This document shows positions 42,890-50,932 of a stretch of 63,064 bases of DNA, piece after piece. Below the pieces are notes generated by a model, which was not told where the DNA came from, ran no database searches, and saw only the letters and a list, made by a program, of their open reading frames with translations. Both the position numbers and the translations under genes were made by a program. The first letter of the stretch is position 1. Each line of letters starts with the position of its first letter. Source of the DNA: Flavobacterium sp. Root420 (GTDB lineage Bacteria; Bacteroidota; Bacteroidia; Flavobacteriales; Flavobacteriaceae); the NCBI RefSeq assembly GCF_001427905.1, contig NZ_LMEF01000013.1:637-63700 (forward strand), written 5' to 3'.

Positions 42890-44326
42890 ATGCTTTTTAA
42901 TTCCATAAACTTTGCCATATTTTTACCAATTGTATTTTTTTTCTATTGGTTTGCGACAAATAAATCACTCAAACTTCAGAATATCTTACTCCTTATATCA
43001 AGTTATTTTTTTTATGCTTGTTGGGATTGGAGGTTTTTATTTTTATTGATTTTCTCCACATTATTAGATTATTTTACAGGAATCAAGATGTCGGAATCTA
43101 AAAATAAAACTGCAAAAAAATTTTGGTTTTGGTTAAGTATATCTGTAAATCTCGGTTTTCTTGGTGTTTTTAAATACTATAACTTTTTTGTTCAATCATT
43201 TGCAGATTCCATCTCTAATTTTGGCTTGCATGTAAATCCTTGGACATTAAAAATAATCTTACCTGTTGGAATTTCATTTTACACTTTTCATGGTTTGTCG
43301 TATATAATTGATATTTATAAAGGCAGAATAAAAGCCGAAAAGAATATTGTTGATTATTCTGTATTTGTGAGTTTCTTTCCTTTACTTGTTGCGGGGCCTA
43401 TAGAACGAGCGACACATCTTCTACCACAAATTCAAAAAAAAAGGACTTTTGATTATGATAAAGCGGTTGATGGGTTAAGGCAGATTTTATGGGGTTTGTT
43501 TAAAAAAATTGTAATTGCTGATCAGTGTGCCCAATACGTTAATACAATTTTTAATAATTCTGCTGAATATTCAGGAAGTACCCTTCTGTTAGGGGCGGTG
43601 TTTTTTTCGTTCCAGATTTATGGAGACTTTTCCGGTTATTCAGATATTGCGATAGGAGTTGCACGCCTTTTTGGTATCGACTTACTTAAGAATTTTGCTT
43701 TTCCTTATTTTTCTAGAGATATTGCAGAGTTTTGGAGAAGATGGCATATTTCTCTTTCTACCTGGTTTAGAGATTATTTATACATTCCGTTAGGCGGAAG
43801 CAAAGGAGGGATGTGGATTAAGGTTAGAAATACTTTTATTATTTTTTTAGTAAGCGGATTTTGGCATGGAGCCAATTGGACTTTTGTTGTTTGGGGTTTT
43901 TTAAATGCTTTGTATATCATGCCGTCTATTGTCTTGAATACAAATCGCAATAATTTAGATATCGTAGCTCAAGGTAAATATTTGCCAACTATTAAAGAAG
44001 TTTTTCAAATGGTTTTAACATTTAGCTTAACCGTTTTTGCATGGATTTTTTTTAGAGCAAATAATATAGAACACGCTTTAAGCTATATTTTGGAAATATT
44101 TTCAGGTTCATTGTTTTCAAAGCCAGTAATTATACCGAAAATTTTATTTGTTTTAATTTTAATGTTTCTTTTAATAGAATGGCTGGGAAGAGAAGAACAA
44201 TTTGCCTTAGCTAAATTGAGAGTAAAATGGAAATCACCACTTAGATATGCATTATATTATGCTATTATAGTCGCAATTTTTGTATTTAGCGGTGAGAAAC
44301 AACAATTTATTTATTTCCAATTTTAA
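42890..44326 (+). CDS. MBOAT-family O-acyltransferase (AlgI-like)
   Basis: The 478-residue polytopic protein belongs to the AlgI/DltB group of membrane-bound O-acyltransferases. It begins MLFNSINFAIFLPIVFFFYW, the family N-terminus. It has LPVGISFYTFHGLSYIIDIY, QIYGDFSGYSDIAIGVARLF, the motif FWRRWHISLSTWFRDYLYIP, and the active-site histidine in VSGFWHGANWTFVVWG, with about eleven helices overall. These enzymes move acetyl groups from a cytosolic donor to an exported polysaccharide. It starts 55 bases after porZ and its stop is 3 bases before the SGNH partner gene, so the two form a pair. It looks lower in G+C than porZ. Confidence 0.9.
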   Translation: MLFNSINFAIFLPIVFFFYWFATNKSLKLQNILLLISSYFFYACWDWRFLFLLIFSTLLDYFTGIKMSESKNKTAKKFWFWLSISVNLGFLGVFKYYNFFVQSFADSISNFGLHVNPWTLKIILPVGISFYTFHGLSYIIDIYKGRIKAEKNIVDYSVFVSFFPLLVAGPIERATHLLPQIQKKRTFDYDKAVDGLRQILWGLFKKIVIADQCAQYVNTIFNNSAEYSGSTLLLGAVFFSFQIYGDFSGYSDIAIGVARLFGIDLLKNFAFPYFSRDIAEFWRRWHISLSTWFRDYLYIPLGGSKGGMWIKVRNTFIIFLVSGFWHGANWTFVVWGFLNALYIMPSIVLNTNRNNLDIVAQGKYLPTIKEVFQMVLTFSLTVFAWIFFRANNIEHALSYILEIFSGSLFSKPVIIPKILFVLILMFLLIEWLGREEQFALAKLRVKWKSPLRYALYYAIIVAIFVFSGEKQQFIYFQF

Positions 44327-44329
44327 TTT

Positions 44330-45361
44330 ATGAGAAAATTTATTTTTAAAACATGCTTTTTTGTAATTCCGTTCGTATTTCTTTATGTCATTACATCGTT
44401 GTTTTACAGCAGTTCTGAATCTCCAGATTTAATACGTTTAGGTTGTTTTCCAAATGTTTTCAAAGAATATAGAAGTGTATTCCATGATGAGTTTAAACGT
44501 AAAATTTATTTTAATGAATTTTCAAAAAGAAAAAACAAAAAAGAAAAAATCCTTACTATTGGAGATTCATTTTCTGAACAGGGTAATTATGGATATAAAA
44601 ATTATCTTGCAGAAAAATATGGTGTTTTACACATAGATAGATTTATTTCCGGAAATCAGATACAAACGTTATACGAATTGTTAAATGGAGATTTTTTTGA
44701 AAAACAAAATATTGAATATGTGGTATTGGAAAATGTAGAGAGAAGTTTTGTTTCTAACGCAAAAAAGATAGATTCTTCAAAAATAATGATGACATCTCAA
44801 TTAGATAATTTAGTTCGTAATCATAAACCTTCTAAAGGAGACAATGCAGATCCTTTTTTTTCAAAAAAAACTATCCAATTTCCTTTTTCAATGCTTCGTT
44901 ATTACTTTAGTCAAAACTACTTATCCAATAGATATGTTTACAATATCGTTCTGAACAGAAATAATTTATTTAGCATTAATGAAAGTAATTTATTGTTTGT
45001 TTATAAAGATTTGTCTTGTTTGGAAGAAAATAATGATTTGGTGGGGGTTCAAAAATTAAATAATGTTTTAAATGATTTGTCGAATAAGTTGAGTGATAAA
45101 AAAATAAAACTTATTGTTTTACCAGCACCCGATAAATACGATCTTTACTATGATTATATTGCTGATAAAACAAAGTTTCCGCGACCATTGTTTTTTAATC
45201 ATTTAAGTGCTCTTAAAAAAGATTATATATATATAGATTCAAAGAAAATTCTATCTGCTCAATTAGAAAGTAAAAAAGATATTTATTTTTATGATGATAC
45301 ACATTGGTCTCCAGTTGCTTCTAAAATAATAACAGATGAAATAAAAAAAGCAATAAATTGA
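44330..45361 (+). CDS. AlgJ/AlgX-like SGNH acetyltransferase partner
   Basis: The 343-residue protein has a single N-terminal helix (MRKFIFKTCFFVIPFVFLYV) placing the rest outside the inner membrane, and an SGNH-type fold. GDSFSEQGN (catalytic Ser in GDSF) stands early and DDTHWSPVASKIITDEI (Asp and His of DxxHW) near the C-terminus. Proteins of the AlgJ/AlgX/DHHW type take acetyl groups from an MBOAT partner and attach them to polysaccharides. It is read immediately after the MBOAT gene. The middle is poorly conserved and rich in Lys and Asn. A 15-bp perfect hairpin follows the stop. Confidence 0.85.
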   Translation: MRKFIFKTCFFVIPFVFLYVITSLFYSSSESPDLIRLGCFPNVFKEYRSVFHDEFKRKIYFNEFSKRKNKKEKILTIGDSFSEQGNYGYKNYLAEKYGVLHIDRFISGNQIQTLYELLNGDFFEKQNIEYVVLENVERSFVSNAKKIDSSKIMMTSQLDNLVRNHKPSKGDNADPFFSKKTIQFPFSMLRYYFSQNYLSNRYVYNIVLNRNNLFSINESNLLFVYKDLSCLEENNDLVGVQKLNNVLNDLSNKLSDKKIKLIVLPAPDKYDLYYDYIADKTKFPRPLFFNHLSALKKDYIYIDSKKILSAQLESKKDIYFYDDTHWSPVASKIITDEIKKAIN

Positions 45362-45362
45362 A

Positions 45363-45410
45363 CCAATAAAGTTGAAGTAATATCGGTAGATATGGCTTCA
45401 ACTTTATTGG
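45363..45410. repeat. Perfect 15-bp hairpin between the SGNH gene and recO
   Basis: Arms ccaataaagttgaag (45363-45377) and cttcaactttattgg (45396-45410) are perfectly complementary around an 18-base loop, two bases after the SGNH stop. No T tract follows on the plus strand, so it looks more like an mRNA-end stabilising hairpin or repeat relic than a typical terminator. Confidence 0.75.
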
Positions 45411-45482
45411 ACAAATAAGTGTTGATTATAGGTAAATTCCAATCATTATGATCATTATTATGGAGAATTAGAATGTAAAGCG

Positions 45483-46196
45483 ATGCAAGTCAAAACCAAA
45501 GCAATAGTAATCTCATCCTTAAAATTTCAGGAAAAAAGTCTGATTGTAAAGTGTTTTACACTTTCAAATGGGCTGAAGTCTTATTTTGTGCGTGATGCTT
45601 TTTCTAGTCGAAAAGCCAGTCAGAAAATTGCTTATTTTCAGCCTTTTTCTATTTTGGAGATCGAAGCGGTTCATAAAAATAAAGGAACTTTAGAAAATTT
45701 TAAAGAGATCAAAACTGCAGTTCCTTTTCAAACGATTCATACTGATGTTGTGAAAAGTACAATCGTAATGTTCCTTTCGGAAATGTTACATTATTCGATT
45801 CAGGAAGAAGAAAAAAACGAATCCCTTTTTGAGTTTTTAGAAACAGCACTAATCTGGTTGGATCATCATGATGAAATTTCTAATTTCCATTTAATTTTAC
45901 TTTTAGAAGCGACTAAATATCTTGGTTTTTATCCGGATATTTCTGAAAGCGATTTACCGTATTTTGAAATGAATGAAGGTGTTTTTACACTTTTTCATGG
46001 CATAAATGCTTTAAGTGAGCAGGAAACGAATCTTTTAAAAAAACTGATTGATCTGAAGTTTGATAACGATCAAAAAGTTTTTCATGTAATAGAAAGACAA
46101 ATACTGCTAAAAATCCTGATTGATTATTATAGTTTTCATTTGGATGGATTCAAAAAACCGAAATCTTTAGAGGTTTTAAAGGAGGTTTTCTCTTAA
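45483..46196 (+). CDS. recO: DNA repair protein RecO
   Basis: RecO works with RecF and RecR to load RecA on single-stranded DNA in gap repair. The 237-residue protein begins with the OB-fold signature MQVKTKAIVISSLKFQEKSL followed by KCFTLSNGLKSYFVRDAFS, then the helical RecO C-terminal domain (EMLHYSIQEEEKNESLFEFL, KYLGFYPD). The usual C-terminal zinc cysteines are absent, as in many Bacteroidota members. It follows the MBOAT-SGNH pair by about 120 bases and lies upstream of ileS. The start MQVKTKA is the family N-terminus. Confidence 0.92.
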   Translation: MQVKTKAIVISSLKFQEKSLIVKCFTLSNGLKSYFVRDAFSSRKASQKIAYFQPFSILEIEAVHKNKGTLENFKEIKTAVPFQTIHTDVVKSTIVMFLSEMLHYSIQEEEKNESLFEFLETALIWLDHHDEISNFHLILLLEATKYLGFYPDISESDLPYFEMNEGVFTLFHGINALSEQETNLLKKLIDLKFDNDQKVFHVIERQILLKILIDYYSFHLDGFKKPKSLEVLKEVFS

Positions 46197-46326
46197 ATCT
46201 GGAAAAAGGACATTTTTTTTTGCGGAATATACTTGAAATTTCCTTTCAGTGCTCTTTTTTCTGTCATCTTTTATCTATTTTCCTCAAAATTCCTTACTTT
46301 CGCACCTCGTTTAAGAAAAGGATAAA

Positions 46327-49300
46327 ATGAGCACAAAATTTACTGAATACAAAGGACTTGACTTACCAACAGTAGCGTCAGAAGTTCTTGATTTTTGGAA
46401 GAAAGAAAATATATTTGAAAAGAGTGTAACTACTCGCGAAGGTGCAGAGCCTTACGTATTTTTTGAAGGTCCGCCTTCAGCAAACGGATTACCGGGAATT
46501 CACCACGTGATGGCGCGTGCGATTAAAGATATTTTCTGCAGATACAAAACTCAAAAAGGTTTTCAGGTAAAAAGAAAAGCCGGATGGGATACGCACGGAT
46601 TGCCTGTAGAATTAGGTACTGAAAAAGAACTTGGAATTACAAAAGAAGATATTGGTAAAACAATTTCTATCGAAGAATATAACGAAGCGTGTAAAAAAAC
46701 CGTAATGCGTTATACCGACGTATGGAATGATTTGACCGAAAAAATGGGGTATTGGGTAGATATGGAAGATCCATACGTTACTTATAAACCAAAATATATG
46801 GAGTCTGTTTGGTGGCTTTTGAAACAAATCTATGATAAAGGTTTGTTATACAAAGGATACACAATTCAACCTTATTCTCCAAAAGCCGGAACTGGATTGT
46901 CTTCTCACGAAGTAAATCAGCCTGGTGCTTATAGAGATGTCACTGATACTACGATTGTAGCGCAATTCAAAACTTTGCCTGATACTTTGCCTTCGTTTTT
47001 ACAAGGTTTTGGAGATATTCATATTTTAGCCTGGACGACAACTCCCTGGACATTGCCATCGAATACGGCTTTGACAGTTGGACCAAAAATCGATTATGTT
47101 TTAATAAAAACATTCAATCAATATACTTTTGAACCTATAAATGTAATTTTAGCTAAAAATTTAGTTGGAAAACAATTCGGAAAAGGATTTTTTGCAAGCG
47201 AAGATGATGCTGATTTTGATAAAGTAAAAAATGGCGACAAACAACTTCCCTACAAAATTTTAGCCGAATGTAAAGGTTTAGATTTAGTTGAAATCAGATA
47301 CGAGCAATTATTGCCTTATGCATTACCATATCAAAATGCGGAAGATGCATTTAGAGTGATTGCCGGGGATTTCGTTACGACAGAAGACGGAACAGGAATT
47401 GTACATACAGCTCCAACTTTTGGTGCTGATGATGCTAAAGTAGCAAAAGAAGCAAAACCGGAAGTGCCGCCAATGTTGGTTTTGGATGAAAACGGAACTG
47501 CAGTTCCATTAGTAGATTTACAAGGAAAATTCACTTCACATGTAGGTGATCTTGCTGGTAAATATGTGAAAAACGAATATTATGATGCGGGTCAGGCGCC
47601 AGAGCGTTCTGTTGATGTTGAAATAGCTATTCGATTAAAAGAAGAAAATAAAGCCTTTAAGGTTGAAAAATACGTACATAGTTATCCACATAGTTGGAGA
47701 ACTGATGAGCCGTTATTATATTATCCACTAGACTCTTGGTTCATTAAAGTAACCGATGTGAAAGATAGAATGTTCGACCTGAACGAAACTATCAATTGGA
47801 AGCCTAAGTCTACTGGTGAAGGACGTTTTGGAAATTGGCTGAAAAATGCCAACGACTGGAACTTATCTCGTTCTAGATATTGGGGTATTCCGTTGCCAAT
47901 TTGGAGAACTGAAGACAAAAAAGAAGAAGTTCTTATTGGTTCTGTTGAAGAATTGTACAATGCGATTGAAAAATCGATTGAAGCTGGTTTTCAAAAAGAA
48001 AATCCGTTTAAAGGTTTTGAAATCGGAAATATGTCTGAAACAAATTATGATTTAATCGATTTACATAAAAATGTTGTCGATCAAATTACTTTAGTTTCGG
48101 TCTCCGGACAACCAATGAAACGCGAAAGTGATTTAATTGATGTTTGGTTTGATTCTGGAGCAATGCCTTATGCACAATGGCATTATCCTTTTGAGAATAA
48201 AGATAAAATTGACGAGAATAAAGATTTTCCTGCGAATTTCATTGCAGAAGGTGTCGATCAGACTCGTGGATGGTTTTATACCTTACATGCTATCGGAACT
48301 TTGGTTTTTGATAAAGTAGCCTATAAAAATGTAGTTTCGAATGGTTTGGTTTTGGATAAAAACGGACAAAAAATGTCGAAACGTTTAGGGAACGCAACGG
48401 ATCCTTTTGAAACAATAAAAGAATATGGTCCTGATGCCACACGTTGGTATATGATTTCGAATGCAAATCCGTGGGATAACTTAAAATTTGATATTGAAGG
48501 AATTGCTGAGGTTCGCCGTAAATTCTTCGGAACTTTATACAACACTTATTCATTCTTTTCGCTATATGCCAATATCGATGGGTTTAAATATGCTGAAGTG
48601 GAAATTCCGTTAAACGAAAGACCGGAGATCGATCAATGGATTATTTCTGAATTACATTCCTTAATCAAATTTGTTGATGAATGTTATGAAGATTATGAAC
48701 CTACAAAAGCAGCAAGAGCTATTTCTGACTTCGTTCAGGAGAATTTAAGTAACTGGTACGTTCGTTTGTGTCGTCGTCGTTTCTGGAAAGGCGAATACGC
48801 TCATGATAAAATTGCGGCCTATCAAACGCTTTATACTTGCTTATTAACGATAAGCAAATTAAGCGCTCCGATCGCTCCTTTTTTCATGGATAAATTGTAC
48901 CGGGATTTGACCAGTTCTACAGGATCTGAGCAATATAGCAGTGTTCACTTGGCTGAGTTTCCAAAATTTGTCGAAAACTTTGTTAATAAAACGTTAGAGA
49001 GCAAAATGCAGAAGGCTCAAACCATCTCATCTTTGGTTTTGTCACTTCGTAAAAAGGAAATGATTAAGGTACGTCAACCTTTGCAAAAGGTAATGATTCC
49101 GATACTTGACGAAAATCAGAGAGCTGAAATTGAAGCCATTTCTGAGCTTGTAAAAGCAGAAGTAAACGTTAAAGAAATCATACTTTTAGATGATGATTCT
49201 GGTATTTTGGTGAAGCAAATCAAACCTAATTTTAAGGCTTTAGGACCTCGTTTTGGAAAAGACATGGGTCTGATTTCCAAAGAAATACAAGCTTTTTCAG

Positions 49301-49728
49301 CAGATCAGATCAACCAGTTGGATAAGCAGGGGACGCTAGATATTGTTATTGCTGAAAAAAATGTAACTTTATCACTAGAAGACGTCGAAATAACATCGCA
49401 AGATATTGAAGGATGGTTGGTTGCAAACTCAAACGGAATTACGGTTGCGCTTGATATTACAATCTCTGAAGAATTGAAAAACGAGGGAATCGCGAGAGAA
49501 TTGGTAAACAGAATTCAAAATATCCGTAAAGATTCTGGATTTGAAGTTACCGATAAGATTAAGGTTCAAATACAAAGAAGTGGTTTATTAGAAGAAGCCA
49601 TTCTGAAAAATGAAGACTATATTAAGTCTGAGACATTAACAGAAGATTTGATTTTTGTTGACGCTTTAGAAAACGGCACAGAAATTGAGTTTGATGATAT
49701 TAAAACAGTGATATTAATTTCAAAATAA
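46327..49728 (+). CDS. ileS: Isoleucyl-tRNA synthetase (long, eukaryote-like type)
   Basis: The class I synthetase charges tRNA-Ile. The 1133-residue protein has the HIGH-type motif GPPSANGLPGIHHVMAR (48-64) and the KMSKR loop (682-686, QKMSKRLGN). An editing domain (about 210-430, ILAWTTTPWTLPSNTALTVG and GTGIVHTAPTFG), the anticodon-binding domain and a long C-terminal extension are also visible. Its length and WTTTPWTLP-type features place it with the longer eukaryote-like bacterial IleS enzymes, a group that in some species tolerates mupirocin; that is an inference here. It is followed by a DksA-like gene 10 bases downstream, suggesting co-transcription with lspA. Confidence 0.96.
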   Translation: MSTKFTEYKGLDLPTVASEVLDFWKKENIFEKSVTTREGAEPYVFFEGPPSANGLPGIHHVMARAIKDIFCRYKTQKGFQVKRKAGWDTHGLPVELGTEKELGITKEDIGKTISIEEYNEACKKTVMRYTDVWNDLTEKMGYWVDMEDPYVTYKPKYMESVWWLLKQIYDKGLLYKGYTIQPYSPKAGTGLSSHEVNQPGAYRDVTDTTIVAQFKTLPDTLPSFLQGFGDIHILAWTTTPWTLPSNTALTVGPKIDYVLIKTFNQYTFEPINVILAKNLVGKQFGKGFFASEDDADFDKVKNGDKQLPYKILAECKGLDLVEIRYEQLLPYALPYQNAEDAFRVIAGDFVTTEDGTGIVHTAPTFGADDAKVAKEAKPEVPPMLVLDENGTAVPLVDLQGKFTSHVGDLAGKYVKNEYYDAGQAPERSVDVEIAIRLKEENKAFKVEKYVHSYPHSWRTDEPLLYYPLDSWFIKVTDVKDRMFDLNETINWKPKSTGEGRFGNWLKNANDWNLSRSRYWGIPLPIWRTEDKKEEVLIGSVEELYNAIEKSIEAGFQKENPFKGFEIGNMSETNYDLIDLHKNVVDQITLVSVSGQPMKRESDLIDVWFDSGAMPYAQWHYPFENKDKIDENKDFPANFIAEGVDQTRGWFYTLHAIGTLVFDKVAYKNVVSNGLVLDKNGQKMSKRLGNATDPFETIKEYGPDATRWYMISNANPWDNLKFDIEGIAEVRRKFFGTLYNTYSFFSLYANIDGFKYAEVEIPLNERPEIDQWIISELHSLIKFVDECYEDYEPTKAARAISDFVQENLSNWYVRLCRRRFWKGEYAHDKIAAYQTLYTCLLTISKLSAPIAPFFMDKLYRDLTSSTGSEQYSSVHLAEFPKFVENFVNKTLESKMQKAQTISSLVLSLRKKEMIKVRQPLQKVMIPILDENQRAEIEAISELVKAEVNVKEIILLDDDSGILVKQIKPNFKALGPRFGKDMGLISKEIQAFSADQINQLDKQGTLDIVIAEKNVTLSLEDVEITSQDIEGWLVANSNGITVALDITISEELKNEGIARELVNRIQNIRKDSGFEVTDKIKVQIQRSGLLEEAILKNEDYIKSETLTEDLIFVDALENGTEIEFDDIKTVILISK

Positions 49729-49738
49729 TATAAATACC

Positions 49739-50119
49739 ATGATAGATGAAATTACAAGATACTCTGACGCTGACTTGGCAGAGTTTAAAGAAATAATTCA
49801 AAATAAAATACAAAAAGCACAAGCCGATCTGGATTTAATTAAAAGTGCTTATATGAATGATTTGAATAACGGAACAGATGATACTTCTCCAACTTTTAAA
49901 GCATTTGAAGAAGGAAGCGAAACGATGTCAAAAGAAGCGAACTCACAGTTGGCTATCAGGCAGGAAAAGTTTATACGCGATCTAAAAAATGCATTATTCC
50001 GTGTTGAAAATAAAACATATGGTATTTGCAAAGTAACAGGTAAACTAATCGGTAAAGAAAGACTAAAAATCGTTCCTCATGCTACAATGAGTATCGAAGC
50101 TAAAAATTTGCAACGATAA
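49739..50119 (+). CDS. TraR/DksA-like protein lacking the zinc cysteines
   Basis: This 126-residue protein has the coiled-coil/zinc-ribbon layout of the DksA/TraR family: an N-terminal coil (YSDADLAEFKEIIQNKIQKA, QADLDLIKS), a second coil (QEKFIRDLKNALFRVENKTY) and the family's YGICKVTGKLIGKERLKIVP. Only C97 of the CxxC...CxxC set remains; T100 and the later pair are replaced. The acidic coil-tip residues of classic DksA are not evident. Members of this Bacteroidota group sit between ileS and lspA and may bind RNA polymerase. It follows ileS by 10 bases. Zinc-independent folding is implied. Confidence 0.85.
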   Translation: MIDEITRYSDADLAEFKEIIQNKIQKAQADLDLIKSAYMNDLNNGTDDTSPTFKAFEEGSETMSKEANSQLAIRQEKFIRDLKNALFRVENKTYGICKVTGKLIGKERLKIVPHATMSIEAKNLQR

Positions 50120-50143
50120 TATTTTATAAATTACAAAAGAATT

Positions 50144-50170
50144 AACGCTCCTTTAGGAGCGTTTTTTTTG
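50144..50170 (+). terminator. Terminator between the dksA-like gene and lspA
   Basis: Stem aacgctcc (50144-50151) / ggagcgtt (50156-50163) with loop ttta, followed by tttttttg. A TACTTTTG box (50181-50188) just downstream may start a separate lspA transcript. Confidence 0.85.
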
Positions 50171-50207
50171 ATTAAATTACTACTTTTGCGCATCAAAAAT
50201 CCATAAA

Positions 50208-50804
50208 ATGTCATTACGAAAAGCGTATCTCCTTATATTTTTAGTTTTACTTGTTGATCAGATTTCAAAAATCTATGTGAAAACCAATTTTATTTTAGGA
50301 GAAGAAGTTCCTGTTTTTAACTGGTTTAAAATTCATTTTATTGAAAATGAAGGAATGGCATGGGGAACCAAAATACCTGGAGAATACGGAAAATTAATTT
50401 TGACTGTATTTAGGATTTTTGCTGTTTTCGGAATTGGATATTGGTTGGCTGATGCAATCAAAAAACATCATTCGACTTATTTGATTGTAGCAATTGCCTT
50501 GATTTTTGCCGGAGCTGCAGGAAACATTTTAGATTCTGTTTTCTACGGAGTTATTTTTGATGACAGTACACATAATTTGGCAACACTTTTTTCTCCTCAA
50601 CCATATGGTACATGGTTTCATGGGTTAGTAGTTGATATGTTTTATTTTCCTATCTGGGAAGGTAATTTGCCAACCTGGATGCCGATTTTTGGGGGTAAGC
50701 ATTTTATGTTTTTTAATGCTATTTTTAATGTTGCTGATATGGCAATTTCTACAGGTGTTGGTATTTTGCTAATTTTTAATAAAAGAGCATTTCCAAAATC
50801 ATAA
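50208..50804 (+). CDS. lspA: Lipoprotein signal peptidase
   Basis: LspA cleaves signal peptides of prolipoproteins in the inner membrane after lipidation. The 198-residue protein has four helices. It shows conserved residues D17 (LVDQISK), N47 (ENEGMAWG), GNILD (105-109), and the catalytic aspartates D143 (VVDMFYFP) and D177 (FNVADMAISTG). A longer segment between helices 3 and 4 (VIFDDSTHNLATLFSPQPYG) is usual in Bacteroidota LspA. A TACTTTTG -7-like box lies 20 bases upstream, so it may be transcribed apart from ileS. Confidence 0.95.
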   Translation: MSLRKAYLLIFLVLLVDQISKIYVKTNFILGEEVPVFNWFKIHFIENEGMAWGTKIPGEYGKLILTVFRIFAVFGIGYWLADAIKKHHSTYLIVAIALIFAGAAGNILDSVFYGVIFDDSTHNLATLFSPQPYGTWFHGLVVDMFYFPIWEGNLPTWMPIFGGKHFMFFNAIFNVADMAISTGVGILLIFNKRAFPKS

Positions 50805-50830
50805 GTATTTTTTAATTCCAAAAAAATAAA

Positions 50831-50876
50831 AATTCCAATATCTGCAGACAATAAGCACTTCAAGTATTGGAATTTT
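50831..50876. terminator. Hairpin terminator after lspA
   Basis: Inverted repeat aattccaata (50831-50840) / tattggaatt (50865-50874) with a T run after it. The motif aattccaata belongs to the same repeat style as the batA-batB gap. Confidence 0.65.
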
Positions 50877-50932
50877 GCATTATTGGGTTTTAATATTTAT
50901 TGTGCTATTTTTACAATACTAAAACCGACCTT

